Source of the DNA: RYN-230 sp963837515
Lineage (GTDB): Bacteria > Actinomycetota > Actinomycetes > Streptosporangiales > Streptosporangiaceae
Reading direction: 5' to 3'
DNA: 64,000 nt
NCBI GenBank assembly: GCA_963837515.1
Contig: CAWINT010000002.1
Coordinates: 1,302,001 to 1,366,000, forward strand
Every line of letters begins with the position of its first letter. The stretch's first letter is position 1. The position numbers were made by a program, and so were the translations under genes. The notes under the pieces were generated by a model, which ran no database searches, was not told the DNA's origin, and worked only from the letters and a program-made list of their open reading frames with translations. Positions 41,582-50,784 of this stretch are shown in pieces.

Positions 41582-41709
41582 GAGGTCCTCCTTTGCCTGT
41601 CATAGTCCCATAGATGCCCCGCCTGTCAACTGATTTCGTTGCACAGCATGTTATATGCCACGGATTCCCTTGTGTATGATCCATTTCTCTGCGAGGGTCG
41701 GAGGCACCG
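41582..41709. promoter_or_regulatory. Divergent promoter region of the Lrp and dehydrogenase genes
   Basis: 128 bases that are much more A/T-rich than the surroundings. TATGAT at 41675-41680 is a reasonable -10 for the rightward gene, 30 bases before its ATG. TTATAT and CATAGTCCCATAG-like A/T words occur on both sides, suitable for Lrp binding. No exact operator can be drawn. Confidence 0.4.
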
Positions 41710-43230
41710 ATGCGTTCGGCGGACGATCCAGGTGCCTCGCGGGCGCGGGGCCCTCAGCTTGCGGAGGCGACCTTGACGGCAGCCACGGGGACCCACACCG
41801 GCCTGCAGGAACTGCGGAACTTCGTGGCGGGCGAGTTCGTCCCGGCCGCATCCGGCCGCAGCAGCGAGGTGGTCGATCCCAGTACCGGGGAAGCCTATGC
41901 CCGCGCGCCGGTCTCCGGCCCGCAGGACGTGGACGCGGCGCTGCGCAGCGCCGAGGCCGCCCGGGAGACCTGGCGGGACGCCACCCCGGCCGAGCGCAGC
42001 CTCGCGCTGCTGCGGATCGCCGACGCGGTGGAGGCGCACGCGGAGCGGCTGGTCGAGGCGGAATGCCGGAACACCGGCAAGCCGGTCGCGCTGACCATGG
42101 CCGAGGAGCTGCCGCCGTGCTCCGACGAGCTGCGCTTCTTCGCGGGCGCGGCCCGGCTGCTGCAGGGCAGTGCCGCGGCGGAGTACGTGGCCGACCACAC
42201 CTCGCTGATCCGGCGTGAGCCGGTCGGCGTCTGCGCCCAGGTGACCCCCTGGAACTACCCGCTGATGATGGCGATCTGGAAGATCGCCCCGGCGCTGGCC
42301 GCCGGGAACACGGTGGTGCTCAAGCCCTCGGACACCACGCCGGTCTCCACGCTGCTGCTGGCCGAGATCGCCGCCGGGTTCCTGCCCCCGGGCGTGCTCA
42401 ACGTGATCTGCGGGGACGCCGGCACCGGGCGCGCGCTGGTCAGCCACGACATCCCGCAGATGGTGTCGATCACCGGCTCGGTGCGCGCCGGGATGCAGGT
42501 GGCCCAGGCGGCCGCGGCCGGGCTGAAGCGGGTCCACCTGGAACTGGGCGGCAAGGCCCCGGTCGTGGTGTTCGACGACGCGGACGTCGGCCGGGCCGCG
42601 GCTGGCATCGCCAGCGCCGGGTACTACAACGCGGGCCAGGACTGCACCGCCGCGACCAGGGTGCTGGCCGCCCCAGCGGTCGCCGGCGACCTGACCGACG
42701 CGCTGGCCGAGCAGGCCCGCGGCACCACGGTCGGCGGGCTCGACGTGCCCAGCGCCGACTACGGCCCGCTGAACAACCCCCACCAGCTGGCCCGGGTGGA
42801 GGGCTTCCTGAACCGGGCACCGGACCATGCCACGGTCGTCACCGGGGGCCAGCGGGTGGGGGAGCGCGGCTACTGCTTCGCGCCCACGGTCGTGACCGGC
42901 CTGCGCCAGGACGACGAGATGATCCAGGACGAGATCTTCGGCCCGGTCATCACCGTGCAGCGGTTCGGCACCGAGGAGGAGGCGGTCCGCTACGCCAACG
43001 GGGTGAAGTACGGCCTCGCCGCCAGCGTCTGGACGTCCGATCACGGCCGGGCGATGCGGCTGGCCCGGCTGCTGGACTTCGGCGCGGTCTGGATCAACAC
43101 GCACATCCCGTTCGCCTCGGAGATGCCGCACGGCGGGTTCAAGCATTCCGGCTACGGCAAGGACCTGTCCATGTACGGGTTCGAGGACTACACCCGGATC
43201 AAGCACGTGATGAGCTACTTCGGCGGCTGA
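41710..43230 (+). CDS. Gamma-aminobutyraldehyde-type aldehyde dehydrogenase
   Basis: 506 residues; GGAGG five bases before ATG 41710. ALDH landmarks: VTPWNYPLMMAIWKIAPALA, KPSDTTPVSTLLLAEI, ITGSVRAGMQVAQAAA, catalytic Glu in LELGGKAPVVVFDDAD and catalytic Cys in YYNAGQDCTAATRVL. PFASEMPHGGFKHSGYGKDLS MYGFEDYT at the end, with the extended C-terminus, is typical of PatD/YdcW-type dehydrogenases that oxidise 4-aminobutanal to GABA, the second step after putrescine transamination. A strong hairpin terminator follows. Confidence 0.9.
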   Translation: MRSADDPGASRARGPQLAEATLTAATGTHTGLQELRNFVAGEFVPAASGRSSEVVDPSTGEAYARAPVSGPQDVDAALRSAEAARETWRDATPAERSLALLRIADAVEAHAERLVEAECRNTGKPVALTMAEELPPCSDELRFFAGAARLLQGSAAAEYVADHTSLIRREPVGVCAQVTPWNYPLMMAIWKIAPALAAGNTVVLKPSDTTPVSTLLLAEIAAGFLPPGVLNVICGDAGTGRALVSHDIPQMVSITGSVRAGMQVAQAAAAGLKRVHLELGGKAPVVVFDDADVGRAAAGIASAGYYNAGQDCTAATRVLAAPAVAGDLTDALAEQARGTTVGGLDVPSADYGPLNNPHQLARVEGFLNRAPDHATVVTGGQRVGERGYCFAPTVVTGLRQDDEMIQDEIFGPVITVQRFGTEEEAVRYANGVKYGLAASVWTSDHGRAMRLARLLDFGAVWINTHIPFASEMPHGGFKHSGYGKDLSMYGFEDYTRIKHVMSYFGG

Positions 43231-43252
43231 CCGAGCTACGTTACACGACTGT

Positions 43253-43296
43253 AACCGAATCCGTCGCCTCGGTGCTATCCGGCGACGGATTCGGTT
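43253..43296. terminator. Long perfect hairpin terminator after the dehydrogenase gene
   Basis: AACCGAATCCGTCGCC (43253-43268) pairs over 16 bases with 43281-43296 across a 12-base loop, followed by GATTTCCCTTGTTT. It starts 23 bases after the stop and separates the dehydrogenase from the ABC transporter operon. Confidence 0.85.
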
Positions 43297-43409
43297 GATT
43301 TCCCTTGTTTCGTCTGCCAGGATCGGAAATCACTTGTTCGGCTACCGGTTCCTTTGGGACTTATGGGCCGGGTTTTGACCTGGTCAGAGACGAGGGGCTT
43401 GCGCGTGAC

Positions 43410-44567
43410 ATGACGGGCACCGACGCGTCCGCGAGGGGTGTGCCGCCCGCCCTGGCGGGGGAACCAGCGGCTGACCCGGGTGTGCCCGCCATCGGGCTGG
43501 ACGGGGTGGTCAAGGAGTTCCACGCGCGCGGCGAGGTGGTGACCGCGGTCCGCGGCATCGACCTGGCCATCCGCACCGGCGAGTTCTTCTCCATGCTGGG
43601 GCCGTCGGGGTGCGGCAAGACCACCACGATGCGGATGATCGCGGGGTTCGAGGAGCCGACCCGGGGCACGGTCCGGCTGGACGGCCGCGACGTCACCGCG
43701 GCGCCGCCGAACAAGCGCGACGTGAACATGGTGTTCCAGTCCTACGCGCTGTTCCCGCACATGAGCGTGTTCGAGAACGTGGCCTTCGGGCTGCGCCGCC
43801 GGGGTGTGCCCAAGGACCGGATCACCCGCCAGGTCGGCGAGATGCTGGAGATCGTCAACCTGGCCGGCCGGGGTGGCCGCCGGCCCCGCGAGCTGTCCGG
43901 CGGCCAGCAGCAGCGGGTCGCGCTGGCCCGGGCCCTGGTCAACCACCCGAAGGCGCTGCTGCTCGACGAGCCGCTCGGCGCGCTCGACCTGAAGCTCAGG
44001 CAGGCCATGCAGGTCGAGCTGAAGCGCATCCAGCGTGAGGTCGGGATCACGTTCGTGTACGTGACCCACGACCAGAACGAGGCGCTGACCATGTCGGACC
44101 GGATCGCGGTGATGAACGACGGGGCCATCGAGCAGCTCGGGCCGCCGCGCGAGATCTACGAGCACCCCGCCACCAGGTTCGTGGCCGGCTTCATCGGCAC
44201 GTCCAACCTGCTCGCCGGGACGCTGGCGCGGGTCGCGGACGGTGTCGGGATCATCGAGGTCAGCCCGGACGAGCGGATCCTGATCCCCGCGGCCCGGGAC
44301 GGCCTGTCGGCCGGCCAGGCCGTCGAGCTCACCGTGCGTCCGGAGAAGATCGACCTGGCCGCCGGGCCCGGTGACGGCTGCGCGGTGCGCGGGACCGTCA
44401 CCGAAGTGGTCTACCTGGGCACCTCGACCAGCTTCTCGGTCCGCACCACGACCGGCGCGGACGTCGTGGTCTTCGAGCAGAACTCGGCATCAGCGAGCAG
44501 TTCCATCAGCCGGGGCGATGACGTCTGGCTGACCTGGGATCCCCAGCACTCTTACCCGATCGGCTAG
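43410..44567 (+). CDS. PotA-like ABC transporter ATP-binding protein
   Basis: 385 residues. Walker A LGPSGCGKTTTMRMIAGF, Q-loop NMVFQSYALFPHMSVFENVA, signature ELSGGQQQRVALARALVNHP, Walker B LLLDEPLGALDLKLR, H-loop YVTHDQNEALTMSDR, then a TOBE domain (ELTVRPEKIDLAAGPG, GTVTEVVYLGTSTSFSVRT). The long C-terminal domain and the binding-protein and permease genes that follow are those of spermidine/putrescine importers. ATG 43410 is the best start; GAGGGG lies 12 bases upstream. Confidence 0.9.
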   Translation: MTGTDASARGVPPALAGEPAADPGVPAIGLDGVVKEFHARGEVVTAVRGIDLAIRTGEFFSMLGPSGCGKTTTMRMIAGFEEPTRGTVRLDGRDVTAAPPNKRDVNMVFQSYALFPHMSVFENVAFGLRRRGVPKDRITRQVGEMLEIVNLAGRGGRRPRELSGGQQQRVALARALVNHPKALLLDEPLGALDLKLRQAMQVELKRIQREVGITFVYVTHDQNEALTMSDRIAVMNDGAIEQLGPPREIYEHPATRFVAGFIGTSNLLAGTLARVADGVGIIEVSPDERILIPAARDGLSAGQAVELTVRPEKIDLAAGPGDGCAVRGTVTEVVYLGTSTSFSVRTTTGADVVVFEQNSASASSSISRGDDVWLTWDPQHSYPIG

Positions 44568-44618
44568 CCGCCGCGCCGGCAGGCCGGCGCGCCGTGACTT
44601 CGCGCAGTGGAGGATCAG

Positions 44619-45956
44619 ATGGACAACGGGCACGGCTTGGACGGTGCGCCGCAGCAACCCGGCATGGACCCGTCGATCTGGCGGGGGCTGACCCAGCGCC
44701 GGATGACCCGGCGGCAGATGCTGCGCTCGGCCGGGGCCGGTGCGGGCGCCGTCGGCGTCGGTGCCTTCCTGGCCGCCTGCGGGGTCAAGGGCGCGTCCAC
44801 CACCAGCGGCGGGTCCACCCCGGCCGGCGGGGTCGGCACCGCGGCCTGGTGGGCCAAGCAGAAGTTGCACCACACCGTCAACTTCGCCAACTGGCCGTAC
44901 TACATCGACGTGCTCAGCGGCAAGCACCCGTCGCTGGAGCAGTTCACCAAGAGCACCGGCATCCAGGTCAACTACACCGAGCCGATCAGCGACAACGTGC
45001 CGTTCTACGCCAAGATCCGGCCGTCGCTGCAGGCCAAGCAGTACACCGGCTTCGACGTCATCGTGATGACCAACAACAGCCCGCCGCTCGGTTACCTGAT
45101 CAATTTCGGCTGGCTCACCCCGCTCGACCACTCGATGATGACGAACTTCAACCGGTACGCCGGCCCGCTGGTCAAGAACCCGGCCTGGGACCGGGGCAAC
45201 AAGTACACGATGGCCTGGCAGTCCGGGTGGACGGCGGTCGGGTACAACTCGTCGGTGATCAAGAACCCGGGCACCAGCGTGGGCATCCTGTTCGACAAGA
45301 AGTACGCCGGCAAGGTCGGCATGATGAGCGACCCGCAGGAGCTGGGCAGCGTCGGGCTGCTGGCCATCGGGGTCGACCCGGCCAGCTCCACCGAGTCCGA
45401 GTGGGCGAAGGCGGCCAAGAAGCTGCAGCAGCAGAAGAGCGACGGCATCGTCCGCGCCTACTACGACCAGAGCTACATCGACCACCTCAAGAACGGCGAC
45501 ATCCTGCTCACCCAGGCGTGGTCCGGCGACATCTTCCAGGCCGACCTGAACAGCAAGTACCGCGACCTGAAGCTGATGATCCCGGATGAGGGCGGCATGT
45601 TCTGGACGGACAACATGTGCATCCCGATGTACGCCCAGAACCCGAAGGACGCCATGACGCTCATGGACTTCTACTTCTCCCCGCAGGCCCAGGCCGTGGT
45701 GGAGTATTACGACGACTACGTCTGCCCGGTGCCGGCCGCCAAGGACGTGCTGCTGCACCCGACCGGCTGGGCGGCGACCGCGCTGAAGCAGATGGGCCCC
45801 TCGATCGGGCTGCCCACGTCGGTGACGGCGAACGCGCCGACGGTGTTCCCGACTGAGCAGTACGTCAAGAACTCCCGGCCCTACTACCAGTACAAGAGCC
45901 AGGAAGAGCTGAACGCGTGGAACAACCTGTTCTTGCCCATCACCCAGGGCGCGTAG
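44619..45956 (+). CDS. Tat-exported PotD-like substrate-binding lipoprotein, copy 1
   Basis: 445 residues; GGAGG five bases before ATG 44619. The N-terminus carries RRMTRRQMLRSAGAGAGAVG with a twin-arginine pattern and ends in FLAACG, a lipobox, so it is a Tat-exported lipoprotein. The mature chain has the spermidine/putrescine-binding fold: NFANWPYYIDVLSGKHPSLE, YDVIVMTNNSPP-like region, WQSGWTAVGYNSSVIKNPGT, GGMFWTDNMCIPMYAQNPKD. It shares about three quarters of its residues with the protein at 47919. Overlaps the first permease gene by 40 bases. Confidence 0.9.
   Translation: MDNGHGLDGAPQQPGMDPSIWRGLTQRRMTRRQMLRSAGAGAGAVGVGAFLAACGVKGASTTSGGSTPAGGVGTAAWWAKQKLHHTVNFANWPYYIDVLSGKHPSLEQFTKSTGIQVNYTEPISDNVPFYAKIRPSLQAKQYTGFDVIVMTNNSPPLGYLINFGWLTPLDHSMMTNFNRYAGPLVKNPAWDRGNKYTMAWQSGWTAVGYNSSVIKNPGTSVGILFDKKYAGKVGMMSDPQELGSVGLLAIGVDPASSTESEWAKAAKKLQQQKSDGIVRAYYDQSYIDHLKNGDILLTQAWSGDIFQADLNSKYRDLKLMIPDEGGMFWTDNMCIPMYAQNPKDAMTLMDFYFSPQAQAVVEYYDDYVCPVPAAKDVLLHPTGWAATALKQMGPSIGLPTSVTANAPTVFPTEQYVKNSRPYYQYKSQEELNAWNNLFLPITQGA
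45144..45236 (+). repeat. 93-bp sequence identical to 48468-48560
   Basis: Within the two binding-protein genes this block (coding NFNRYAGPLVKNPAWDRGNK and onward) is identical base for base, although both genes differ in about one base in five elsewhere. Suggests recent gene conversion between the paralogues. Confidence 0.8.
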
Positions 45957-46831
45957 CCGCCCGCCGCGGCCGGATCCGGCCTGGCAAGGCACTGGCGCCG
46001 TACCTGCTGACGCTGCCTGCCGGGCTGTGGCTGCTCGTGCTGTTCCTGGTGCCGCTGATCGTGATGCTGTCGCTGTCGCTGCAGACCTGCAACTTCGGCA
46101 CCGGCGCCTGCACCATGACCTGGCACTGGGGCGAGTTCTGGCAGCAACTGCACCTGTACCACGCTCAGTTCCTGACCAGCATCTACTTCGCGGGCGCGGC
46201 GACGCTGATCGACCTGGTGGTGTCCTTCCCGATCGCGTACTGGATCGCTTTTTACGGCGGCAACAAGAAGAACTTCTTCCTGCTGATGCTGCTGGTGCCG
46301 TTCTTCGTGTCGTTCGTGATCCGCACCGTGGTCTGGCAGTTCATCCTGTCCGACCAGGGCGTCATCCTGGGCGGCCTCAAGCACGCGCACCTGCTGCCGG
46401 CCGACTTCCACGTGCTGGCCACGGGGTACGCGGTGGTCGCCGGGCTGGCCTACAACTATCTGCCGTTCACCGCGCTGCCGTTGTACGTGGCCATCGAACG
46501 GATCGACCGGCGGGTCCTGGAGGCGGCGTACGACCTGTACGCCTCCCGGCGGGAGGCCTTCCTCCGGGTCATCCTGCCGCTCACCGTGCCGGGGCTGTTC
46601 GCCGCCTTCCTGCTGACCTTCATCCCCGCCCTGGGGGACTACGTCAACCAGCAGATCCTCGGCGGCACCGGCAATACCATGATCGGCACGGTTATCCAGA
46701 ACGCCTTCCTGACCAACCTGGACTACGCCGGCGGCTCCGCGCTGTCGGCGATGCTCATGGCGATCGCCCTGGTGGGCATCTTCGCTTACGCGCGGGTGAT
46801 CGGCTCCCGGACCATCGAGGAGTACCTGTGA
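45917..46831 (+). CDS. PotB-like ABC transporter permease
   Basis: 304 residues from GTG 45917, within the end of the binding-protein gene. Six membrane helices (LAPYLLTLPAGLWLLVLFLV first), and the ATPase-coupling EAA loop EAAYDLYASRREAFLRVILP followed by LTVPGLFAAFLLTFIPALGD. An unusual Cys-containing loop LQTCNFGTGACTMTWHWGEF is in the first periplasmic segment. Its stop overlaps the next permease start (GTGA). Confidence 0.9.
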   Translation: MEQPVLAHHPGRVAARRGRIRPGKALAPYLLTLPAGLWLLVLFLVPLIVMLSLSLQTCNFGTGACTMTWHWGEFWQQLHLYHAQFLTSIYFAGAATLIDLVVSFPIAYWIAFYGGNKKNFFLLMLLVPFFVSFVIRTVVWQFILSDQGVILGGLKHAHLLPADFHVLATGYAVVAGLAYNYLPFTALPLYVAIERIDRRVLEAAYDLYASRREAFLRVILPLTVPGLFAAFLLTFIPALGDYVNQQILGGTGNTMIGTVIQNAFLTNLDYAGGSALSAMLMAIALVGIFAYARVIGSRTIEEYL

Positions 46832-47685
46832 CCGCGCTGGCCGGCGCGCCGCCCGTGGCGGAGGAAGGAAGGCAGCGCCGGGCCCACCGGCGCCGCTGGA
46901 CCAGGTACATCCTGCCGGCCTATTCGTGGCTGATCATCGCATACCTGGTCTTCCCGATCGCCGTGATGATCCTGTACAGCTTCAACCAGGTGAACACCGG
47001 CCTGCCACAGGTGAGCTTCGCGTGGAACGGGTTCACCCTCCGGTGGTACCGGGAGTGGAGCAGCATCCCGCAGCTCACCACGTCCTTCTGGTTGTCCGTC
47101 CGGCTGGCCCTGGCCAGCACGCTGCTGTCCACGATCGTCGGCACCCTGCTGGCCCTCGCCCTGGTCCGGTACCGGCCACCGCGGTTCCGCGGCAAGGGCG
47201 CCGTGGAACAGGTCCTGTTCCTGAACATCGCTGCCCCCGAGATCGTCCTCGGCGCATCGCTGCTCGGCCTGTTCGTCACCATCAGCGTGACCCGCGGGTT
47301 CACGACCCTGCTGCTGGCGCACGTGGCGTTCAGCATCGCTTACGTCGCGATCACGGTGCGCGCCCGGATGGCAGGTTTCGACCGGTCGCTGGAGGAGGCG
47401 GCGCAGGACCTGGGCGCGAACGCCTGGGTCACCTTCCGCAAGATCACCCTGCCGCTGATCATGCCGGGCGTCCTGGCCGGCGCGCTGATGGCCTTCGCGT
47501 TGTCCATCGACGACTTCGTGACCTCGAACTTTGTCAGTGGCTCGGCGGTGCCGTTCCCGGTGTGGGTGTACGGCGCGACCCGCCTCGGCATCCCACCGCA
47601 GGTGTTCGTGTTCGGGACTGCGATCTTCGCGGTCGGCATCTTGTGCGCGCTGGCCAGCGTCGTCTTCGCCAGAAGGCAGGCCTGA
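46828..47685 (+). CDS. PotC-like ABC transporter permease
   Basis: 285 residues from GTG 46828. Six membrane helices; LIIAYLVFPIAVMILYSFNQ first, EAA loop EEAAQDLGANAWVTFRKITL, and SIDDFVTSNFVSGSAVPFPV, which is the conserved PotC segment. With the two preceding genes it forms the membrane part of a polyamine-type importer. Confidence 0.92.
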   Translation: MTALAGAPPVAEEGRQRRAHRRRWTRYILPAYSWLIIAYLVFPIAVMILYSFNQVNTGLPQVSFAWNGFTLRWYREWSSIPQLTTSFWLSVRLALASTLLSTIVGTLLALALVRYRPPRFRGKGAVEQVLFLNIAAPEIVLGASLLGLFVTISVTRGFTTLLLAHVAFSIAYVAITVRARMAGFDRSLEEAAQDLGANAWVTFRKITLPLIMPGVLAGALMAFALSIDDFVTSNFVSGSAVPFPVWVYGATRLGIPPQVFVFGTAIFAVGILCALASVVFARRQA

Positions 47686-47756
47686 CCGGCGCTCACCTGG
47701 AGGACGGGTGAGCGAGCGGGCCGTCGGTACGTGATCCGTCGCGCTTGCCTGATCTG

Positions 47757-47780
47757 CCGACAGAATCGGTTCTTTTTTTC
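47757..47780 (+). terminator. Short hairpin with T-run after the permease genes
   Basis: CCGA (47757-47760) and TCGG (47766-47769) flank CAGAA, followed by TTCTTTTTTTC. The stem is only four to five pairs, but a seven-T run is exceptional in this genome. Probably ends or attenuates the transporter transcript before the second binding-protein gene. Confidence 0.5.
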
Positions 47781-47918
47781 GCTATCCGCCTGCGAAACCG
47801 GGGGTCCTGCCCGTTTACTACTCTTTCGGGAGGTTCGGCGTGCGGCGGCGGCCGGTACCGGTGTGGCGGCCCCACCATTGGCCTGGCGCGACCGGAACCG
47901 CGAGGGGGGACGTTTCGG

Positions 47919-49280
47919 ATGAGTGGATCGATGAAGCACGGGCGCGCCCCGGCCCGGGCGGATGACCGGGCGGGTGAACAGCCCGGGATGGACCCGTCCA
48001 TCTGGCGTGGGCTGACCCGGCCGAGGCTGGCCCGGCCGAACCTGACCCGGCGTCAGCTGCTGCGGTCGGCCGGGGCCGGCGCGGCCGCCGTAGGGGCGGG
48101 TGCCCTCCTGGCCGCGTGCGGGAGCGCCAGTGGCGGGCCGACCCCGGGCGGCCGGGCCGGGACGGCGGCCTGGTGGGCCAAGCAGAAACTGAACTTCGAG
48201 GTCAACTTCGCCAACTGGCCGCTGTACATCGACACGGTGAACAACAAGCATCCGTCGCTTGTCCACTTCACCGAGGTCACTGGGATCCCGGTCAACTACA
48301 CCGAGCCGATCACCGACCAGATGGGGTTCTACGGCAAGATCCGGCCGCCGTTGCGGGCCGGGCGGCCGACCGGCTACGACATCATCGTGATGACCAACAA
48401 CAGCCCGCCGCTCGGTTACCTGATCGACTCGGGCTGGCTCATCCCGCTCGATCAGTCGATGATGATCAACTTCAACCGGTACGCCGGCCCGCTGGTCAAG
48501 AACCCGGCCTGGGACCGGGGCAACAAGTACACGATGGCCTGGCAGTCCGGGTGGACGGCGATCGGGTACAACTCCTCGGTGATCAAGAACCCTGGGAGCA
48601 GCGTAGCCACCCTGTTCGACAAGAAGTACGCGGGCAAGGTCGGCATGCTGGGCGACCTGCAGGAACTGGGCAGCGTCGGGCTCCTCGCGATCGGGGTCGA
48701 CCCGGCCACCTCCACCGAGTCGGAGTGGGCGAAGGCCGCGAGGAAACTGCGGCAGCAGAAGAGCGACGGGCTGGTCCACGGCTACTACGACCAGAGCTAC
48801 ATCGACCACCTGAAGAGCGGCGACACCGTCGTCAGCCAGGCCTATTCCGGTGACATCTTCCAGGCCAACCTGGACAGCCGGTACCGGAACCTGAAGCTGA
48901 TGATCCCGGCCGAGGGCGGCATGTTCTGGACGGACAACATGTGCATCCCGGTGAACGCCCGGAATCCGAAGGACGCCATGGTCCTGATGGACTTCTATTA
49001 CGATCCGGAAGCGCAGGCGGTGGTCGAGTATTCAGACGACTACGTGTGCCCGGTGCCGAACGCGAAGCAGGTGCTGATGCGGCCGAGCGGCTGGGCCAAG
49101 CCGACGTTGCAGCAGATGGGGCCGTCGATCGGGATGCCCACCACGGTCACGGCGCACGCGCCCACCGTCTTCCCCACGGAGCAGTACATCAAGAACACCC
49201 GGTACTACTACCGGTACAAGAGCCAGGATGAGCTGGACGCTTGGAACCGCCTGTTCTCGCCCATCGTCCAGGCGGCGTAG
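47919..49280 (+). CDS. Tat-exported PotD-like substrate-binding lipoprotein, copy 2
   Basis: 453 residues from ATG 47919 with GAGGGGGGA upstream. Same plan as the protein at 44619: twin-arginine segment NLTRRQLLRSAGAGAAAVGA, lipobox LLAACG, then NFANWPLYIDTVNNKHPSLV, YDIIVMTNNSPPLGYL and GGMFWTDNMCIPVNARNPKD. The two differ mainly in surface loops and at the front, so they may bind different polyamines or compete for one transporter. It has its own upstream region of 233 bases, and no permease follows it. Confidence 0.9.
   Translation: MSGSMKHGRAPARADDRAGEQPGMDPSIWRGLTRPRLARPNLTRRQLLRSAGAGAAAVGAGALLAACGSASGGPTPGGRAGTAAWWAKQKLNFEVNFANWPLYIDTVNNKHPSLVHFTEVTGIPVNYTEPITDQMGFYGKIRPPLRAGRPTGYDIIVMTNNSPPLGYLIDSGWLIPLDQSMMINFNRYAGPLVKNPAWDRGNKYTMAWQSGWTAIGYNSSVIKNPGSSVATLFDKKYAGKVGMLGDLQELGSVGLLAIGVDPATSTESEWAKAARKLRQQKSDGLVHGYYDQSYIDHLKSGDTVVSQAYSGDIFQANLDSRYRNLKLMIPAEGGMFWTDNMCIPVNARNPKDAMVLMDFYYDPEAQAVVEYSDDYVCPVPNAKQVLMRPSGWAKPTLQQMGPSIGMPTTVTAHAPTVFPTEQYIKNTRYYYRYKSQDELDAWNRLFSPIVQAA
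48468..48560 (+). repeat. 93-bp sequence identical to 45144-45236
   Basis: See 45144-45236. Confidence 0.8.
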
Positions 49281-49341
49281 CCGCGGGGCCGTTCCCCGGC
49301 CCGTGGCCGCGGTACCTCGACGGCAGACAGCAGGCCCGAGG

Positions 49342-50784
49342 ATGAGCCGATCTTCAGCCCGGTCATCGGCTGAGCCGGCCGGGCGGCCCGGCCCGGCGGC
49401 GGCCGCGCTGGCCGGGGCCCGCCCGGTGAGTTTCTGGCTGGACCGCGCGGAGGCGCCCCGGCCCGAGCCGCCGCTGGCCGGGGCGGCCCGGGCCGACCTG
49501 GCGGTGGTCGGCGCCGGGTTCACCGGGCTGTGGACCGCGCTGCTGGCCAAGGAACGTGATCCGGGCCGGGACGTGGTGCTGCTGGAAGGGCGCACGGCCG
49601 GGTGGGCGGCGTCCGGCCGTAACGGCGGGTTCTGCTCCGCCAGCCTCACCCACGGCCAGGGCAACGGGCTGGACCGGTTCGCCCCCGAGATGCCGGCGCT
49701 GGAGCGGCTCGGCCGGCAGAACCTGGACGAGATCGCCGGCTCGGTGGACCGCTACCGGATCCGCTGCGACTTCGAGCGCACCGGTGAGCTGGCCGTGGCC
49801 ACCCGGGCATGGCACCTGCCGCTGCTGCGCGCGGCGGCCGCGGACGCCCGCCGGCTCGGTGACGACCCGGTGCTGCTGGACGCCGCCGGGGTTCGCGCCG
49901 AACTGGACTCGCCCAGCTATCTGGGCGGCCTGTGGGACCGCACCGGCTGCGCCCTGGTGGACCCGGCCCGGCTGGCCTGGGGACTGCGCCGGGCCTGCCT
50001 GGACGCGGGCGTGCGGCTGTTCGAGCACACCCCGGTGCGCGCGGTGCGCCGCGACGGCCCGGGGCTCCGCCTGGTCACCCGCGAGGGCAGCGTCCGGGTG
50101 GCCGCCGCGGCCCTGGGCACCGGCGCCTACCCCCCGTTGCTGCGCCGCCTGCGGCACTACCTCGTGCCGGTCTACGACTACGCGCTGATGACCGAGCCAC
50201 TGTCGGCGCAGCAGCGGGCGGGCATCGGCTGGCGGCACCGGCAGGGCGTGGCCGACCTGGGCAATCAGTTCCACTACTACCGGCTGACCGCCGACGGCCG
50301 GATCCTGTGGGGCGGCTACGACGCCGTCTACTACAACGGCGGGCGGATCACCTCCGGCCAGGACCAGCGGCCCGCCACCTTCACCCGGCTGGCCAGCCAC
50401 TTCTTCGAGACGTATCCGCAGCTGGCCGGAGTGCGGTTCAGCCACGCCTGGGGCGGGGTGATCGACACCTGCGCCCGGTTCTGCGCGTTCTTCGGCACGG
50501 CGCACGGCGGCCGCCTGGCCTACGCGGCCGGTTACACCGGACTGGGCGTCGGCGCCTCCCGGTTCGGCGGCAACGTGCTGCTGGACCTGCTCAGCGGGAC
50601 CGAGACCGAGCGGACCGCGCTGGCCATGGTGCGCCGCAAGCCCGCCCCGTTCCCGCCCGAGCCCGCCCGGTCGGCGGTCATCCAGCTCACCCGGGCCTCG
50701 CTGGCCCGCGCTGACCGGAACGGCGGCCGCCGCGACCCGTGGCTGCGCCTGCTGGACCGGCTGGGGCTGGGCTTCGACTCCTGA
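49342..50784 (+). CDS. FAD-dependent oxidoreductase (PuuB/gamma-glutamylputrescine oxidase-like)
   Basis: 480 residues. DLAVVGAGFTGLWTALLAKE is the FAD-binding fold, followed by GWAASGRNGGFCSASLTHGQ and the DAO-family sequence RTGELAVATRAWHLPLLRAA; HAWGGVIDTCARFCAFFGTA and AYAAGYTGLGVGASRFGGNV are the C-terminal FAD contacts. This is the FAD-dependent amine oxidase branch that includes PuuB and other polyamine oxidases. Placed after the polyamine-type transporter, it offers an oxidative route parallel to the aminotransferase. ATG 49342 has CCCGAGG just upstream. Confidence 0.87.
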   Translation: MSRSSARSSAEPAGRPGPAAAALAGARPVSFWLDRAEAPRPEPPLAGAARADLAVVGAGFTGLWTALLAKERDPGRDVVLLEGRTAGWAASGRNGGFCSASLTHGQGNGLDRFAPEMPALERLGRQNLDEIAGSVDRYRIRCDFERTGELAVATRAWHLPLLRAAAADARRLGDDPVLLDAAGVRAELDSPSYLGGLWDRTGCALVDPARLAWGLRRACLDAGVRLFEHTPVRAVRRDGPGLRLVTREGSVRVAAAALGTGAYPPLLRRLRHYLVPVYDYALMTEPLSAQQRAGIGWRHRQGVADLGNQFHYYRLTADGRILWGGYDAVYYNGGRITSGQDQRPATFTRLASHFFETYPQLAGVRFSHAWGGVIDTCARFCAFFGTAHGGRLAYAAGYTGLGVGASRFGGNVLLDLLSGTETERTALAMVRRKPAPFPPEPARSAVIQLTRASLARADRNGGRRDPWLRLLDRLGLGFDS

